This document shows positions 1 through 5,820 of a DNA stretch of 27,878 nucleotides, one piece after another. The notes beneath the pieces are model-generated. The model was not told the DNA's origin. It did no database searches and saw only the letters and a list, made by a program, of their open reading frames with translations. Made by a program: the position numbers and the translations under genes. This DNA comes from a virus: positions 1 through 27,878 of the IMG/VR virus record IMGVR_UViG_3300031963_000745; one strand, given 5' to 3'. The number at the start of each line of letters is the position of its first letter. The stretch's first letter is position 1.

Positions 1-4
1 CCGC

Positions 5-37
5 GAGCCGACGAACGCGAGCCGACGACGAGCCGAC
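5..37. repeat. three short direct repeats GAGCCGAC
   Basis: The 8-mer GAGCCGAC occurs at 5-12, 19-26 and 30-37. The first two copies sit inside a 13-base repeat at 2-14 and 16-28. They lie just before the first early promoters. They could be iteron-like binding sites, or simply repeated codons at the 3' end of a gene that begins left of the window. Confidence 0.3.
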
Positions 38-95
38 AGGCTGGCCACGTCGCCGATCGCCATCGCACGACCGGCGACACGGTCCGGTTTCGCGT

Positions 96-121
96 TTGCT
101 AAGTGTCCGGTCGGATACAAC
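96..121 (+). promoter_or_regulatory. weak promoter with operator-like site O1
   Basis: A TACAAC -10-like hexamer lies at 116-121 and is covered by a site (100-121) matching 17 of 22 positions of the perfect palindrome at 822-843. No good -35 box stands at the normal distance; TTGCTA at 96-101 is too close. It may be an extra operator for the promoter about 80 bp downstream rather than a promoter itself. Confidence 0.35.
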
Positions 122-176
122 GCAGCACGATCGCCCGGCGATTCCAGCGGTTCAAAAATATTTTTGACTGATGCCC

Positions 177-205
177 TTGCACACTTGTTGCCGATCGGAT
201 ACTAT
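177..205 (+). promoter_or_regulatory. early promoter P1 with operator O2
   Basis: TTGCAC (177-182), a 17-nt spacer and TACTAT (200-205) form a sigma70-like promoter. The core CCGATCGGATAC at 191-202 overlaps the -10 box, and 17 of 22 positions of 184-205 match the palindrome at 822-843. A protein bound here should block RNA polymerase. The predicted transcript starts near 212 and carries GGGAG (217-221) in front of the ATG at 231. Confidence 0.6.
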
Positions 206-230
206 GCCAACAACACGGGAGCGAAAGACA

Positions 231-818
231 ATGAACAATGCCGAACACAAAACCGCCGCCGCCGCCGCTGGCCTTGAATGGGCCGACGTGCTCGCCGCAT
301 ATCGTGAGGCCCGGGCGATCGAGGCCGCGGAGCTGGAACGTATCGGCGAGTTTCGCCGCGACGCATTCCGCCAGCTATCCGGCGACGAGCACGGCGGACG
401 ATTCAAGGGACGGCACCGCGACGCATTCGCGGGCGGCGACGCAACCTACATTCGCGGTCTCGACGTGACGGCCGCTGGACGTGGCATGACGGCCGACGAC
501 CTTTACGCTGATCTCGCCACGTCGGCCCCGACCATGCGGCCGGCCGATGACGTTATGCGGGAAACGATCGAGCGCCTCGCCGCCGCCGCCGGCCCAGCCG
601 ACGACGTGGCCACGACCTGGACCGGCCTTGTCGCCGCTGCCGCCGCGGCCGACATAACCGAACAATGGCTCCGCCAGCTCGTGAAGTCTGGCAAGGTCCG
701 CGGCCGCAAGGTCGGCCGCAACTGGCAAGTAGCCGCGGCCGACGTGGCATTCTTCCAGCGTCATCCGACCGCCGGCCGTCCCCGTCTCCGCGCTCACCTT
801 GAAGCCTCCCCCTTTTGA
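231..818 (+). CDS. HTH DNA-binding protein, excisionase/MerR-like C-terminus (candidate regulator)
   Basis: This 195-residue protein has a C-terminal winged-helix segment of the excisionase/HTH_17 type (about residues 134-176). It contains the pattern W-L-R-Q-L-V, K-S-G-K-V, then N-W-Q-V. The Ala- and Arg-rich N-terminal 130 residues match nothing I recognise. The ATG at 231 is chosen because GGGAG lies 9 nt upstream and the predicted promoter P1 starts its transcript near 212, after the farther upstream ATG at 171. The C-terminus, including the G-R-P-R tail, resembles the small HTH protein at 3033-3302, so the two look paralogous. Promoter/operator sites lie just before and just after the gene, which suits a regulator acting on its own region. 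The DNA target is inferred. Confidence 0.75.
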   Translation: MNNAEHKTAAAAAGLEWADVLAAYREARAIEAAELERIGEFRRDAFRQLSGDEHGGRFKGRHRDAFAGGDATYIRGLDVTAAGRGMTADDLYADLATSAPTMRPADDVMRETIERLAAAAGPADDVATTWTGLVAAAAAADITEQWLRQLVKSGKVRGRKVGRNWQVAAADVAFFQRHPTAGRPRLRAHLEASPF

Positions 819-843
819 CTTGTTGTATCCGATCGGATACAAC
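815..843 (+). promoter_or_regulatory. early promoter P2 with perfect 22-bp palindromic operator O3
   Basis: TTGACT (815-820), a 17-nt spacer and TACAAC (838-843) make a promoter that overlaps the stop codon of the preceding gene. Bases 822-843 form a perfect 22-bp palindrome centred on CCGATCGG, covering the spacer and -10 box. It is the most symmetric of five related sites and is probably an operator. It would drive the gene starting at 924. Confidence 0.65.
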
Positions 844-923
844 TACAACAGCACAACTAACAACCAAAACCCGACCCGGCCGCGGGATTCAATCGGCCGG
901 AACACTTGAACGGAGCTTGAACC

Positions 924-1931
924 ATGAGCGTTGCAAACCTTGATGCCGGAAGCCTTGCGTCATTCGCCGCGGCCGCTGTCCGGCTTGGCTTGGGACAACT
1001 GGCCGACGTGGCCGAACTACTGGCCGCCGTTGCCGACGCCAACGCGGCCGCGTTGGCCGCCCAATACGGCGACGACGTGCCGACCATAACCAAAACCGAA
1101 ATCGCGTCGGCCGCGCTCGAAATCATCGCCGAACGTGCCGACGATCGCGGATGGCCGCCGCTGGTCTATAACTGCGTCACGAACGACGGCCAGCTATACC
1201 TGGCCGACGACGTGGCCGAAACCGTCCGCGGCCTCGAGCGTATGGTGGACAGCCAACGCGAGGCCGACGAGCGCCGCATGGCCCGTGCGGAGGCGGACGC
1301 GGTGGCGTACGACGACGTGCCGCAGCTGCGGACGATGAGCCGCGACGCGCTCGCCAGGGCAATGAGCGACGCGGGCGCCGACCGCGTGATCGTTGCAAAG
1401 TTTCGGGTCGATGAGTCGGACAGCCAGAGCGACTACTACGGCCACCGCACCGCCCGCGAGGTCGTGATCGGCTTCGGCCGCGGGAAGCGCGAGTCGTTCG
1501 CCCAGCTGCGGAAAGCCGCGGCCGCGTTCAAGCCCACGGCCGACTACGGGCCGGGCCTTGGCCGCTGGTACGTCAAGCCGGTCACGAGCACCGACTACAC
1601 CGACGACCGCGGCGAACGGGTCTACGCTGGCACCGTGTCCGGCTGGCACCGCGACCTGGTCGCCGGGCCGCTGCCGACGCGGGCCGCTGCCGAAGCCCAC
1701 GCGGCCGCGAACCCGCTGCAGCCCCTCCGCATGGCACACGGGCCGGTCGTGCCGCTGGAGTGGCATATCCGCGAGGATTCGATCGAGCACCGCGAAAACT
1801 ACAGCATGGGCGGCGGCAACTATCTCGGAGACAGCCGATACGGCGGGTGGACCGTCAGCAGCTCTACCTACGTTCCCGAATCCGCGGAGGTGTTTTCGAC
1901 CGCCGCATTCGGCGGCAAGCCAAAGCGCTGA
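924..1931 (+). CDS. unknown early protein, 335 aa
   Basis: I do not recognise this 335-residue protein. The N-terminal 100 residues are Ala-rich and probably helical. Residues about 110-145 are charged and rich in Arg, Glu and Asp, so possibly a coiled coil. The C-terminal half is rich in Tyr, Gly and Trp and looks like a globular beta domain, with a Gly-rich stretch near residue 293. The start at 924 has ACGGAG about 10 nt upstream. It is the first gene after promoter P2, separated by an 80-nt AAC-rich leader. Composition and codon use match the neighbours. A role in early host takeover or replication is possible only from position. Confidence 0.75.
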   Translation: MSVANLDAGSLASFAAAAVRLGLGQLADVAELLAAVADANAAALAAQYGDDVPTITKTEIASAALEIIAERADDRGWPPLVYNCVTNDGQLYLADDVAETVRGLERMVDSQREADERRMARAEADAVAYDDVPQLRTMSRDALARAMSDAGADRVIVAKFRVDESDSQSDYYGHRTAREVVIGFGRGKRESFAQLRKAAAAFKPTADYGPGLGRWYVKPVTSTDYTDDRGERVYAGTVSGWHRDLVAGPLPTRAAAEAHAAANPLQPLRMAHGPVVPLEWHIREDSIEHRENYSMGGGNYLGDSRYGGWTVSSSTYVPESAEVFSTAAFGGKPKR

Positions 1932-2006
1932 CGCACGGCCCCCCGTCGCCCCCCGTCGCCCACGGGCGGGGGCAAACGGGCGGCCGACTGTCGACCGCAC
2001 CACAAC

Positions 2007-2018
2007 CACAACCAGGAG
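2007..2018 (+). repeat. start-associated repeat copy 1 (CACAACCAGGAG)
   Basis: Exact copy of the 12-mer, ending in the Shine-Dalgarno GGAG, 8 nt before the ATG at 2027. It is preceded by further CACAACC units. Confidence 0.75.
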
Positions 2019-2026
2019 CCACAACC

Positions 2027-2341
2027 ATGCCCACAACCGACCCGGCCCTTTTCATGGACCACCCGCACGCCACCAAGCACATCGACCACGCGGCCTACCC
2101 CAAACTGTGCCGCAGCCGATCGGACGCCGAACTGCTCTACGTCATCGCCGATTGCCGCGCCACGCTCGAAGCATGGCCGGACCAGCCGAACCACGGTTAC
2201 TACGCCGACGAGATCAACTACTGTGCCGACGAACTGGCCCGCCGCCGCCGCGGCGGGAAGCGCCGCCGGCCGACAACCGACGAGATCGCCGCCGCCGCGG
2301 CCCGGGCCGCGTGGGATCTAGCGGAGCACCTGGACAACTGA
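2027..2341 (+). CDS. small unknown early protein, 104 aa
   Basis: This 104-residue protein was not recognised. It begins M-P-T-T, carries His- and Asp-rich N-terminal residues, and has a strongly basic run of Arg/Lys near residues 72-81, then an Ala-rich acidic helix to the end. The basic patch could bind nucleic acid, but that is inference. The start at 2027 is fixed by the repeated CACAACCAGGAG ribosome-binding element 8 nt upstream. In-frame ATGs further upstream would overlap the end of the 924-1931 gene. It lies in a chain of small genes each preceded by the same leader. Confidence 0.7.
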   Translation: MPTTDPALFMDHPHATKHIDHAAYPKLCRSRSDAELLYVIADCRATLEAWPDQPNHGYYADEINYCADELARRRRGGKRRRPTTDEIAAAAARAAWDLAEHLDN

Positions 2342-2360
2342 CGCCCGGCCGCCCCGGCCA

Positions 2361-2384
2361 CCGCCGCCCCGCCGGGGACGGCGG
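2361..2384 (+). terminator. GC-rich hairpin between small early genes
   Basis: CCGCCGCCCC (2361-2370) pairs with GGGG plus CGGCGG (2374-2384) as a 10-bp stem with one bulged A and a 3-nt loop. No T-tract follows, so it is not a canonical intrinsic terminator. It may slow transcription or protect a processed mRNA end between the genes at 2027 and 2447. Confidence 0.3.
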
Positions 2385-2426
2385 GAACCGGGCCGGCTGG
2401 CACAACGCCAACCGACAACCCAACGC

Positions 2427-2438
2427 CACAACCAGGAG
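2427..2438 (+). repeat. start-associated repeat copy 2 (CACAACCAGGAG)
   Basis: Exact 12-mer ending in GGAG, 8 nt before the ATG at 2447. It is followed by AACCAACC, also found before the starts at 3033 and 3884. Confidence 0.75.
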
Positions 2439-2446
2439 AACCAACC

Positions 2447-2731
2447 ATGAGACCCGCAGAAACCTTGAAGCATGGCACAACCATCACGCCCGTCGTCGGA
2501 GGGTTTCGCATCCGCTGGGCAGACGGCTCAGCCGCTGCTCGCGTCGCCGTCCGCCTCCGCCGCGATCGCTCGTCGTGGCTTGCGTTCGTCGATTCTTGGG
2601 ATGGCTTTTCGTGGAATCGTGACCGAGTCATCGACCGGCCGACGATCGCCGAACTTGAGCGAGCCGTACGGCAGTATGCCGTCTCGGTTGACGAGCACGC
2701 CTACGTCGCGACCGGCGCTTGCCACAACTGA
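2447..2731 (+). CDS. small unknown early protein, 94 aa
   Basis: This 94-residue protein was not recognised. Its central part reads like a small beta-rich fold with several Trp residues (W-A-D-G, S-W-L-A-F, S-W-D-G-F-S-W) followed by a helix near residues 66-80. It starts 8 nt after the second exact copy of the repeated ribosome-binding element and stops 45 nt before the next gene, in a gap made almost entirely of CCACAAC units. No membrane segment or catalytic motif is visible. Confidence 0.65.
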   Translation: MRPAETLKHGTTITPVVGGFRIRWADGSAAARVAVRLRRDRSSWLAFVDSWDGFSWNRDRVIDRPTIAELERAVRQYAVSVDEHAYVATGACHN

Positions 2732-2755
2732 CCACCACAACCACCACAACCAACC

Positions 2756-2767
2756 CACAACCAGGAG
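2756..2767 (+). repeat. start-associated repeat copy 3 (CACAACCAGGAG)
   Basis: Exact 12-mer ending in GGAG, 9 nt before the ATG at 2777. It sits at the end of a run of ACCACAACC units filling 2729-2767. Confidence 0.75.
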
Positions 2768-2776
2768 CACCACCAC

Positions 2777-3016
2777 ATGACCGCCGCCACGTTCGCCCGC
2801 CTTGCCTCCCGATACTCCGCCATGCCGGACAGCATCCGCCTGGCGGTTGACGCCCTCGCCCTTGCCGATGGCCGCGAGGCCGACCGCCATGCCCCGCCGG
2901 GCACCGACGCACGCCGTGCGGCCGACCGATTCCTGCTCGACCTGGACGCCGCCGGCGCCCCCGTCGGGCCGGCCCGGCCGGCCGTCGCCCGATGCGTCCC
3001 CATGTTCGCAGACTGA
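2777..3016 (+). CDS. small unknown early protein, 79 aa
   Basis: This 79-residue protein is rich in Ala, Arg, Asp and Pro and was not recognised. The first 60 residues should be mostly helical; the tail is Pro-rich. The start is fixed by the third exact copy of CACAACCAGGAG, 9 nt upstream. The next gene begins 16 nt after its stop. The product could be a small host-directed early protein like others in phage early regions, but nothing in the sequence shows a function. Confidence 0.6.
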   Translation: MTAATFARLASRYSAMPDSIRLAVDALALADGREADRHAPPGTDARRAADRFLLDLDAAGAPVGPARPAVARCVPMFAD

Positions 3017-3032
3017 CCGCCGACAACCAACC

Positions 3033-3302
3033 ATGCCCACAACCAGCCTTGACAGCCGGAGCCGATCGGAAACAATGTTTCCCATGGCACCGAAAATCGA
3101 CCCGGACAAATACATCGCGATCGGCACCGCCGCGAAGCTGGCCAACGTCTCCCGACTGTGGATGCGAAAGCTGGTCCAGGGTGGCCACGTCGCTGGCGTC
3201 CAGATTGACACGCAATGGTTCGCCCTACGGTCGGCCGTTGAATCGTTCGCGAAGACAGCCCCGGAACGCGGCCGTCCTCGAGGCGGGAAACACGCGAACT
3301 GA
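3033..3302 (+). CDS. small HTH DNA-binding protein, excisionase-like
   Basis: The C-terminal 65 residues form a winged-HTH domain of the excisionase/HTH_17 class: I-A-I-G-T-A-A-K-L-A, then W-M-R-K-L-V, G-G-H-V, W-F, and a G-R-P-R tail. The pattern matches the C-terminus of the 195-aa protein at 231-818. Three starts are possible. The ATG at 3033 follows AACCAACC, as at 2447 and 3884, but lacks GGAG. The ATGs at 3075 and 3084 lie at or after a predicted promoter at 3049-3076, which would give a near-leaderless message from 3084. It could be an excisionase or transcriptional regulator; an integrase partner is not in this window. Confidence 0.75.
   Translation: MPTTSLDSRSRSETMFPMAPKIDPDKYIAIGTAAKLANVSRLWMRKLVQGGHVAGVQIDTQWFALRSAVESFAKTAPERGRPRGGKHAN
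3049..3076 (+). promoter_or_regulatory. candidate promoter P3 with operator-like site O4
   Basis: TTGACA (3049-3054, consensus -35), a 16-nt spacer and AACAAT (3071-3076). The core CCGATCGGA at 3062-3070 overlaps the spacer, and 3055-3076 matches 16 of 22 palindrome positions. It lies inside the longest reading of the small HTH gene. If active, its transcript would start at about the ATG at 3084, suggesting autoregulation. Confidence 0.4.
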
Positions 3303-3331
3303 CCCCACAACCAAAAACTTTCCTTACCCAC

Positions 3332-3360
3332 TTGTTTCATAGTTGCCGATAGGATATAAC
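3332..3360 (+). promoter_or_regulatory. early promoter P4 with operator O5
   Basis: TTGTTT (3332-3337), a 17-nt spacer and TATAAC (3355-3360, five of six consensus bases). CCGATAGGATA at 3346-3356 overlaps the -10, and 15 of 22 positions of 3339-3360 match the palindrome. The following leader (CCAACGCGGGAACGAAA) resembles the leader after P1, so the two control regions look duplicated. Confidence 0.6.
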
Positions 3361-3389
3361 TACACCAACGCGGGAACGAAACCCGCAAC

Positions 3390-3401
3390 CACAACCAGGA
3401 G
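3390..3401 (+). repeat. start-associated repeat copy 4 (CACAACCAGGAG)
   Basis: Exact 12-mer ending in GGAG, 8 nt before the ATG at 3410, in the leader of promoter P4. Confidence 0.75.
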
Positions 3402-3409
3402 ATGACACG

Positions 3410-3607
3410 ATGAACGCGACCGGCTACTACGTCCTGCAGATTCTCAACTCCCAAGTGTGCTGCCTGCTGAAGTCCGGTGGCCGGGTGATCCCGATCGCCC
3501 CGGAGTCCGATTGCGTCAAGCGATTCGCCACGCTGGCCGAGGCGTGGGAGGCTTGCGACGAAATCAAGGCCGAGGGGATGCACCCGTTTTTCATTCGCAC
3601 CAACTGA
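3410..3607 (+). CDS. small unknown early protein, 65 aa
   Basis: This 65-residue protein was not recognised. The first half looks beta-rich (Y-Y-V-L-Q-I-L, then a hydrophobic C-C-L-L-K), the second half is a helix beginning A-T-L-A-E-A-W-E-A-C. It ends F-F-I-R-T-N. This is the pattern of a small beta-alpha domain protein. It is the first gene after promoter P4. The start is fixed by the fourth copy of the repeated ribosome-binding element. Base composition is slightly less GC-rich than the flanking genes. Confidence 0.7.
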   Translation: MNATGYYVLQILNSQVCCLLKSGGRVIPIAPESDCVKRFATLAEAWEACDEIKAEGMHPFFIRTN

Positions 3608-3610
3608 CAC

Positions 3611-3622
3611 CACAACCAGGAG
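3611..3622 (+). repeat. start-associated repeat copy 5 (CACAACCAGGAG)
   Basis: Exact 12-mer ending in GGAG, 8 nt before the ATG at 3631. It starts 3 nt after the stop of the previous gene. Confidence 0.75.
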
Positions 3623-3630
3623 TCGCAGCC

Positions 3631-3852
3631 ATGACCATGACCCAAGCCTTCCAAGAACTCGACGCGATCCGGAACGATCGCAGCACCACAACCAATGAGC
3701 TGATCGCCCGCGTTGACGCCGTCGGCCACTGGGCCGCATCGCAGAAGCGCTATACCGACCGGCTTGGGAAGGTGCTCGCCGAGGCCAGCGACCTCCACGC
3801 CCGCCTGACCGGAGGCCCGCGGAGTGGCCGGACAACCATCGTGATCGGCTGA
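3631..3852 (+). CDS. small helical unknown protein, 73 aa
   Basis: A 73-residue protein starting M-T-M-T. Residues 5-60 look like two long amphipathic helices separated near residue 20 by a Ser/Thr/Asn turn, so a small helical or coiled-coil protein is likely. The tail is R-S-G-R-T-T-I-V-I-G. The ATG at 3631 has the fifth exact ribosome-binding repeat 8 nt upstream; a second ATG two codons on is less well spaced. Function unknown. Confidence 0.6.
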   Translation: MTMTQAFQELDAIRNDRSTTTNELIARVDAVGHWAASQKRYTDRLGKVLAEASDLHARLTGGPRSGRTTIVIG

Positions 3853-3883
3853 CCACAACCAACCCCAACCAAGAGAACCAACC

Positions 3884-4171
3884 ATGATCCCAGCCAGCCA
3901 CAACCAGCTATGCCGCAGCCTCAACGCACGCGGAGTCCTTCCACGCCCATTCCGTGCCACGCCGCTGATCTGCAGCACCGACGCCAAATGGCAGGTCGTC
4001 GTCGCCCAGGTCGTGCATCCCGATCAAGTGTGGTCGGCCATGACCGCAAAGGATTTGCCGAACCGGACAGCTGCAGCCAACGCAGCGGTAGATCGGCTCG
4101 CCGGCGACCAATGGACCGTCACCCACAACCACGCCGGATCCGTTCTCACCATGAAGGAGTTCGCAGCATGA
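3884..4171 (+). CDS. small unknown protein upstream of primase-polymerase, 95 aa
   Basis: This 95-residue protein was not recognised. The N-terminus is basic (Arg at residues 11, 16, 21 and 23), the middle is hydrophobic with W-Q-V-V-V-A-Q-V-V, and a helix follows (residues about 60-74). It starts after CCAACCAAGAGAACCAACC, a diverged version of the repeated leader. Its stop codon overlaps the start of the primase-polymerase gene (ATGA at 4168-4171), so the two are probably translated together. A replication accessory role is possible from context only. Confidence 0.6.
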   Translation: MIPASHNQLCRSLNARGVLPRPFRATPLICSTDAKWQVVVAQVVHPDQVWSAMTAKDLPNRTAAANAAVDRLAGDQWTVTHNHAGSVLTMKEFAA

Positions 4172-4656
4172 CCCCCATCGAAATACTCGCCGACCTCGGC
4201 TGCCGGTTCGTCCGCGTGGCCCACAACCAAAAGCGCCCGCTCGGCACCGCCTGGCAGCACCGCTCCACAACCAACCCAGCCGACGTGGCCCGGTGGCTCG
4301 CCGCCGGCGACAACGTCGGCCTCCTCCTCGGCCCGGAGTCGGGAGTGGTGGACGTGGAATACGACGACGACGCCGGGCGGGACCAGCTCTCCGACTTCGG
4401 CGTGCTCGACCTGCCCACGCCCACCTGGCGATCGGCCCGGGGTGAGCACCGGCTATTCCGTTGGGAACCGTGGATGCCGCAGTCGGCCGTCGTGAAAACC
4501 GGCTGGCTCGAGCTGCGGATCGGCGGCCGGGCCGCCCAGTCGGTGCTGCCTCCGTCGCGGCACCTGGACGGGGTGGCGTATGAGTGGATAACCAGCCCGG
4601 CGGACGTAGCGATCGCCGGCTTCCCGGCCCAACTCCTCGCCGGAGTCTATGTATGA
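4168..4656 (+). CDS. stand-alone primase-polymerase (Prim-Pol) domain protein
   Basis: This 162-residue protein matches the bifunctional DNA primase/polymerase N-terminal family. Visible elements in order: an N-terminal helix, K22-R-P, the N-V-G-L-L-L-G segment (49-55), a metal-binding D62-V-E64 pair followed by an acidic stretch, the S-x-x-G-x-H motif with H94, and the E-L-R-I-G-G to V-L-P-P-S-R-H region (115-132) ending in Y-E-W. The family is usually fused to a helicase; here the polypeptide stops right after the domain. The usual second Asp of the metal pair is Glu. The start overlaps the preceding gene by ATGA and the stop overlaps the next gene. Primer or DNA synthesis is inferred from the family. 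Confidence 0.75.
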   Translation: MTPIEILADLGCRFVRVAHNQKRPLGTAWQHRSTTNPADVARWLAAGDNVGLLLGPESGVVDVEYDDDAGRDQLSDFGVLDLPTPTWRSARGEHRLFRWEPWMPQSAVVKTGWLELRIGGRAAQSVLPPSRHLDGVAYEWITSPADVAIAGFPAQLLAGVYV

Positions 4657-4790
4657 GCCGACCAACCTGGTCCGCCGTCGTCCGATCTTTGCTGCTGGTC
4701 AGGATCGGCCAGGAGTTGGGCACCGACTCCCGCCTCGCCCGTGCCGTCCACGACGCGATCGACGCCGTGCTGGCGATCGTCGGCCAATAA
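4653..4790 (+). CDS. tiny protein coupled to Prim-Pol, 45 aa
   Basis: A 45-residue ORF starting at an ATGA overlap with the Prim-Pol gene. It is mostly one or two amphipathic helices, with S-L-L-L-V near residue 12 and an Ala/Val-rich C-terminus. Support comes from the overlap and codon use; I see no homology. It is the last rightward gene before the convergent leftward operon. Confidence 0.5.
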   Translation: MSRPTWSAVVRSLLLVRIGQELGTDSRLARAVHDAIDAVLAIVGQ

Positions 4791-4905
4791 AAGCGGGCCG
4801 CCCCACCCGTCGCCAAGCCGTTGTCGGGCTGCGGTCCGTGTCGGCCCAGCCAACCGAACGGCACAGATAGTCGCTGGTGGTGGCGACGCCGTCCGGGCAG
4901 CGAGA

Positions 4906-5256
4906 TCAGTCTGCCGCCATTGCCCGCAGTGTATGACGCCATCCGGCATCGTCCCACCACAGGGGCAGCACGACCTCGCCGATCGCCGAGACGGTGCCTC
5001 CCAAAACCAAATCCCATAGCGGCCCGACGCCGTGCTCCAGCTCATACCGCTCGCGGACTTGTGCCCGCATCAGCGTCAGGGCGTGCAGGATCGTCCGCGA
5101 GTTGCGGCCGGCGGCCGTCGCCGCCTCCAGGTGCCGGTGCGGCCAATGCACCACAACCAGCCTGGTGAGTTCATCGCACCGCTCGACGCCCGCGTACTGG
5201 ACGCGGCTGCCCAACCGATAGCGGACGTGTGCCTGGAGCTGGGCGAGGGGCGTCAC
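4906..5256 (-). CDS. unknown protein at the distal end of the leftward operon, 116 aa
   Basis: I take the start as GTG at 5256, 5 nt after the TGA of the preceding gene, giving 116 residues. The frame stays open further upstream but that part only shadows the previous gene. The protein has an Arg/Gln-rich first third, a middle helix with T-I-L-H-A-L, and a Trp-rich C-terminus (L-P-L-W-W-D-D-A-G-W). Not recognised. It ends about 115 nt from the convergent rightward gene; no clear terminator hairpin with a T-tract is visible in that gap. Confidence 0.5.
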   Translation of the reverse strand: MTPLAQLQAHVRYRLGSRVQYAGVERCDELTRLVVVHWPHRHLEAATAAGRNSRTILHALTLMRAQVRERYELEHGVGPLWDLVLGGTVSAIGEVVLPLWWDDAGWRHTLRAMAAD

Positions 5257-5260
5257 AAGG

Positions 5261-5572
5261 TCACCGGGGCGGGCAGGTTCCGGTCGTGCAGGCTTTCGCC
5301 CGCTCGGCCACACACCGCGGGCAGGTGCAGTCGCAGCGGGCCTCGATCCGCCCGTCCGGACGCCACACCCCACGAACGCAGGTGCTCGAGCACTTGCACG
5401 CCGTCGGCCCCGGCGGGGCCGGCGGCAGGGGCCGGGCCTCCATCTGCTCGATGATCGACGCCCGTGCCACGGCCACGGCCGCGGCTGCCCGGGCCGGCTC
5501 GGTGGCGATCCGCTCGTGATCGGCGGACAGCCACACCAGGAACGCGACGATCCAACGCCACACCATGCTCAC
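5261..5572 (-). CDS. small membrane protein with Cys-rich tail
   Basis: About 103 residues from GTG at 5572, which overlaps the upstream stop (GTGA) and has GAGG 7 nt before it; ATG at 5566 is the alternative. An N-terminal hydrophobic segment (W-R-W-I-V-A-F-L-V-W-L) is followed by an Ala-rich helix, a Pro-rich linker and a tail with nine Cys including C-K-C-x-x-x-C and C-D-C-T-C-P-R-C. The tail could bind zinc or form disulfides if exported. It lies in a run of membrane-protein genes. The TM anchor plus soluble tail loosely resembles an inner-membrane spanin, but nothing shows that directly. Confidence 0.6.
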   Translation of the reverse strand: MSMVWRWIVAFLVWLSADHERIATEPARAAAAVAVARASIIEQMEARPLPPAPPGPTACKCSSTCVRGVWRPDGRIEARCDCTCPRCVAERAKACTTGTCPPR

Positions 5573-5820
5573 GGCTGCACCTCGTCGAGTTTCCGCCAGA
5601 TCGCCATGCACGCCACGGCACCGATCACCGACAGCACCAGGCCGGCAGGCCGGTAGTGGTCACCGCTCACAAGCGAACCGGCCAAACCTCCGGCCACGGA
5701 CCCGGCGACGCCGATTGCGATCGTCTGCCAGCCGGGGTGGGGTTTCGCCGGTGGCCATAGCCATTCGGCGATTGACCCAGCGATCCACCCAAACAAAACC
5801 CAGATGACGATTGCGAACAT
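5569..5820 (-). CDS. GlsB/YeaQ/YmgE-like small membrane protein
   Basis: This 83-residue protein has three hydrophobic segments. The first contains W-V-L-F-G-W-I-A-G-S-I-A, the second is Gly-rich (I-G-V-A-G-S-V-A-G-G-L-A-G), and the third is L-V-L-S-V-I-G-A-V. That pattern and length fit the transglycosylase-associated GlsB/YeaQ/YmgE family, small inner-membrane proteins of uncertain role. The start overlaps the preceding stop as TGATG; its own stop overlaps the next gene. In a phage, such a protein next to other membrane genes could take part in lysis as a holin-like pore, which is inference. Confidence 0.65.
   Translation of the reverse strand: MFAIVIWVLFGWIAGSIAEWLWPPAKPHPGWQTIAIGVAGSVAGGLAGSLVSGDHYRPAGLVLSVIGAVACMAIWRKLDEVQP

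Noticed and set aside
1-102. Open + frame ending in TAA at 100-102, possible 3' end of an upstream gene
   Set aside because: Only about 33 codons are visible and the composition is not clearly coding; it cannot be supported without the sequence to the left.
2001-3630. CRISPR array suggested by repeated CACAACC units
   Set aside because: The repeats are 12 bp, lie at start codons with genes of different lengths between, and there are no uniform spacers.
2528-3901. 457-codon minus-strand open frame
   Set aside because: It runs antisense across several small + genes that have exact ribosome-binding repeats; its sequence is low-complexity and has no recognisable domain. A GC-rich shadow frame.
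4791-4905. Intrinsic terminator between the convergent transcripts
   Set aside because: Only weak 5-bp inverted repeats are visible, with no T-tract; none could be supported.
3908-5017. 369-codon minus-strand open frame
   Set aside because: It covers the Prim-Pol gene, which shows family motifs, and its translation is Arg/Gly-rich without features. A shadow frame.
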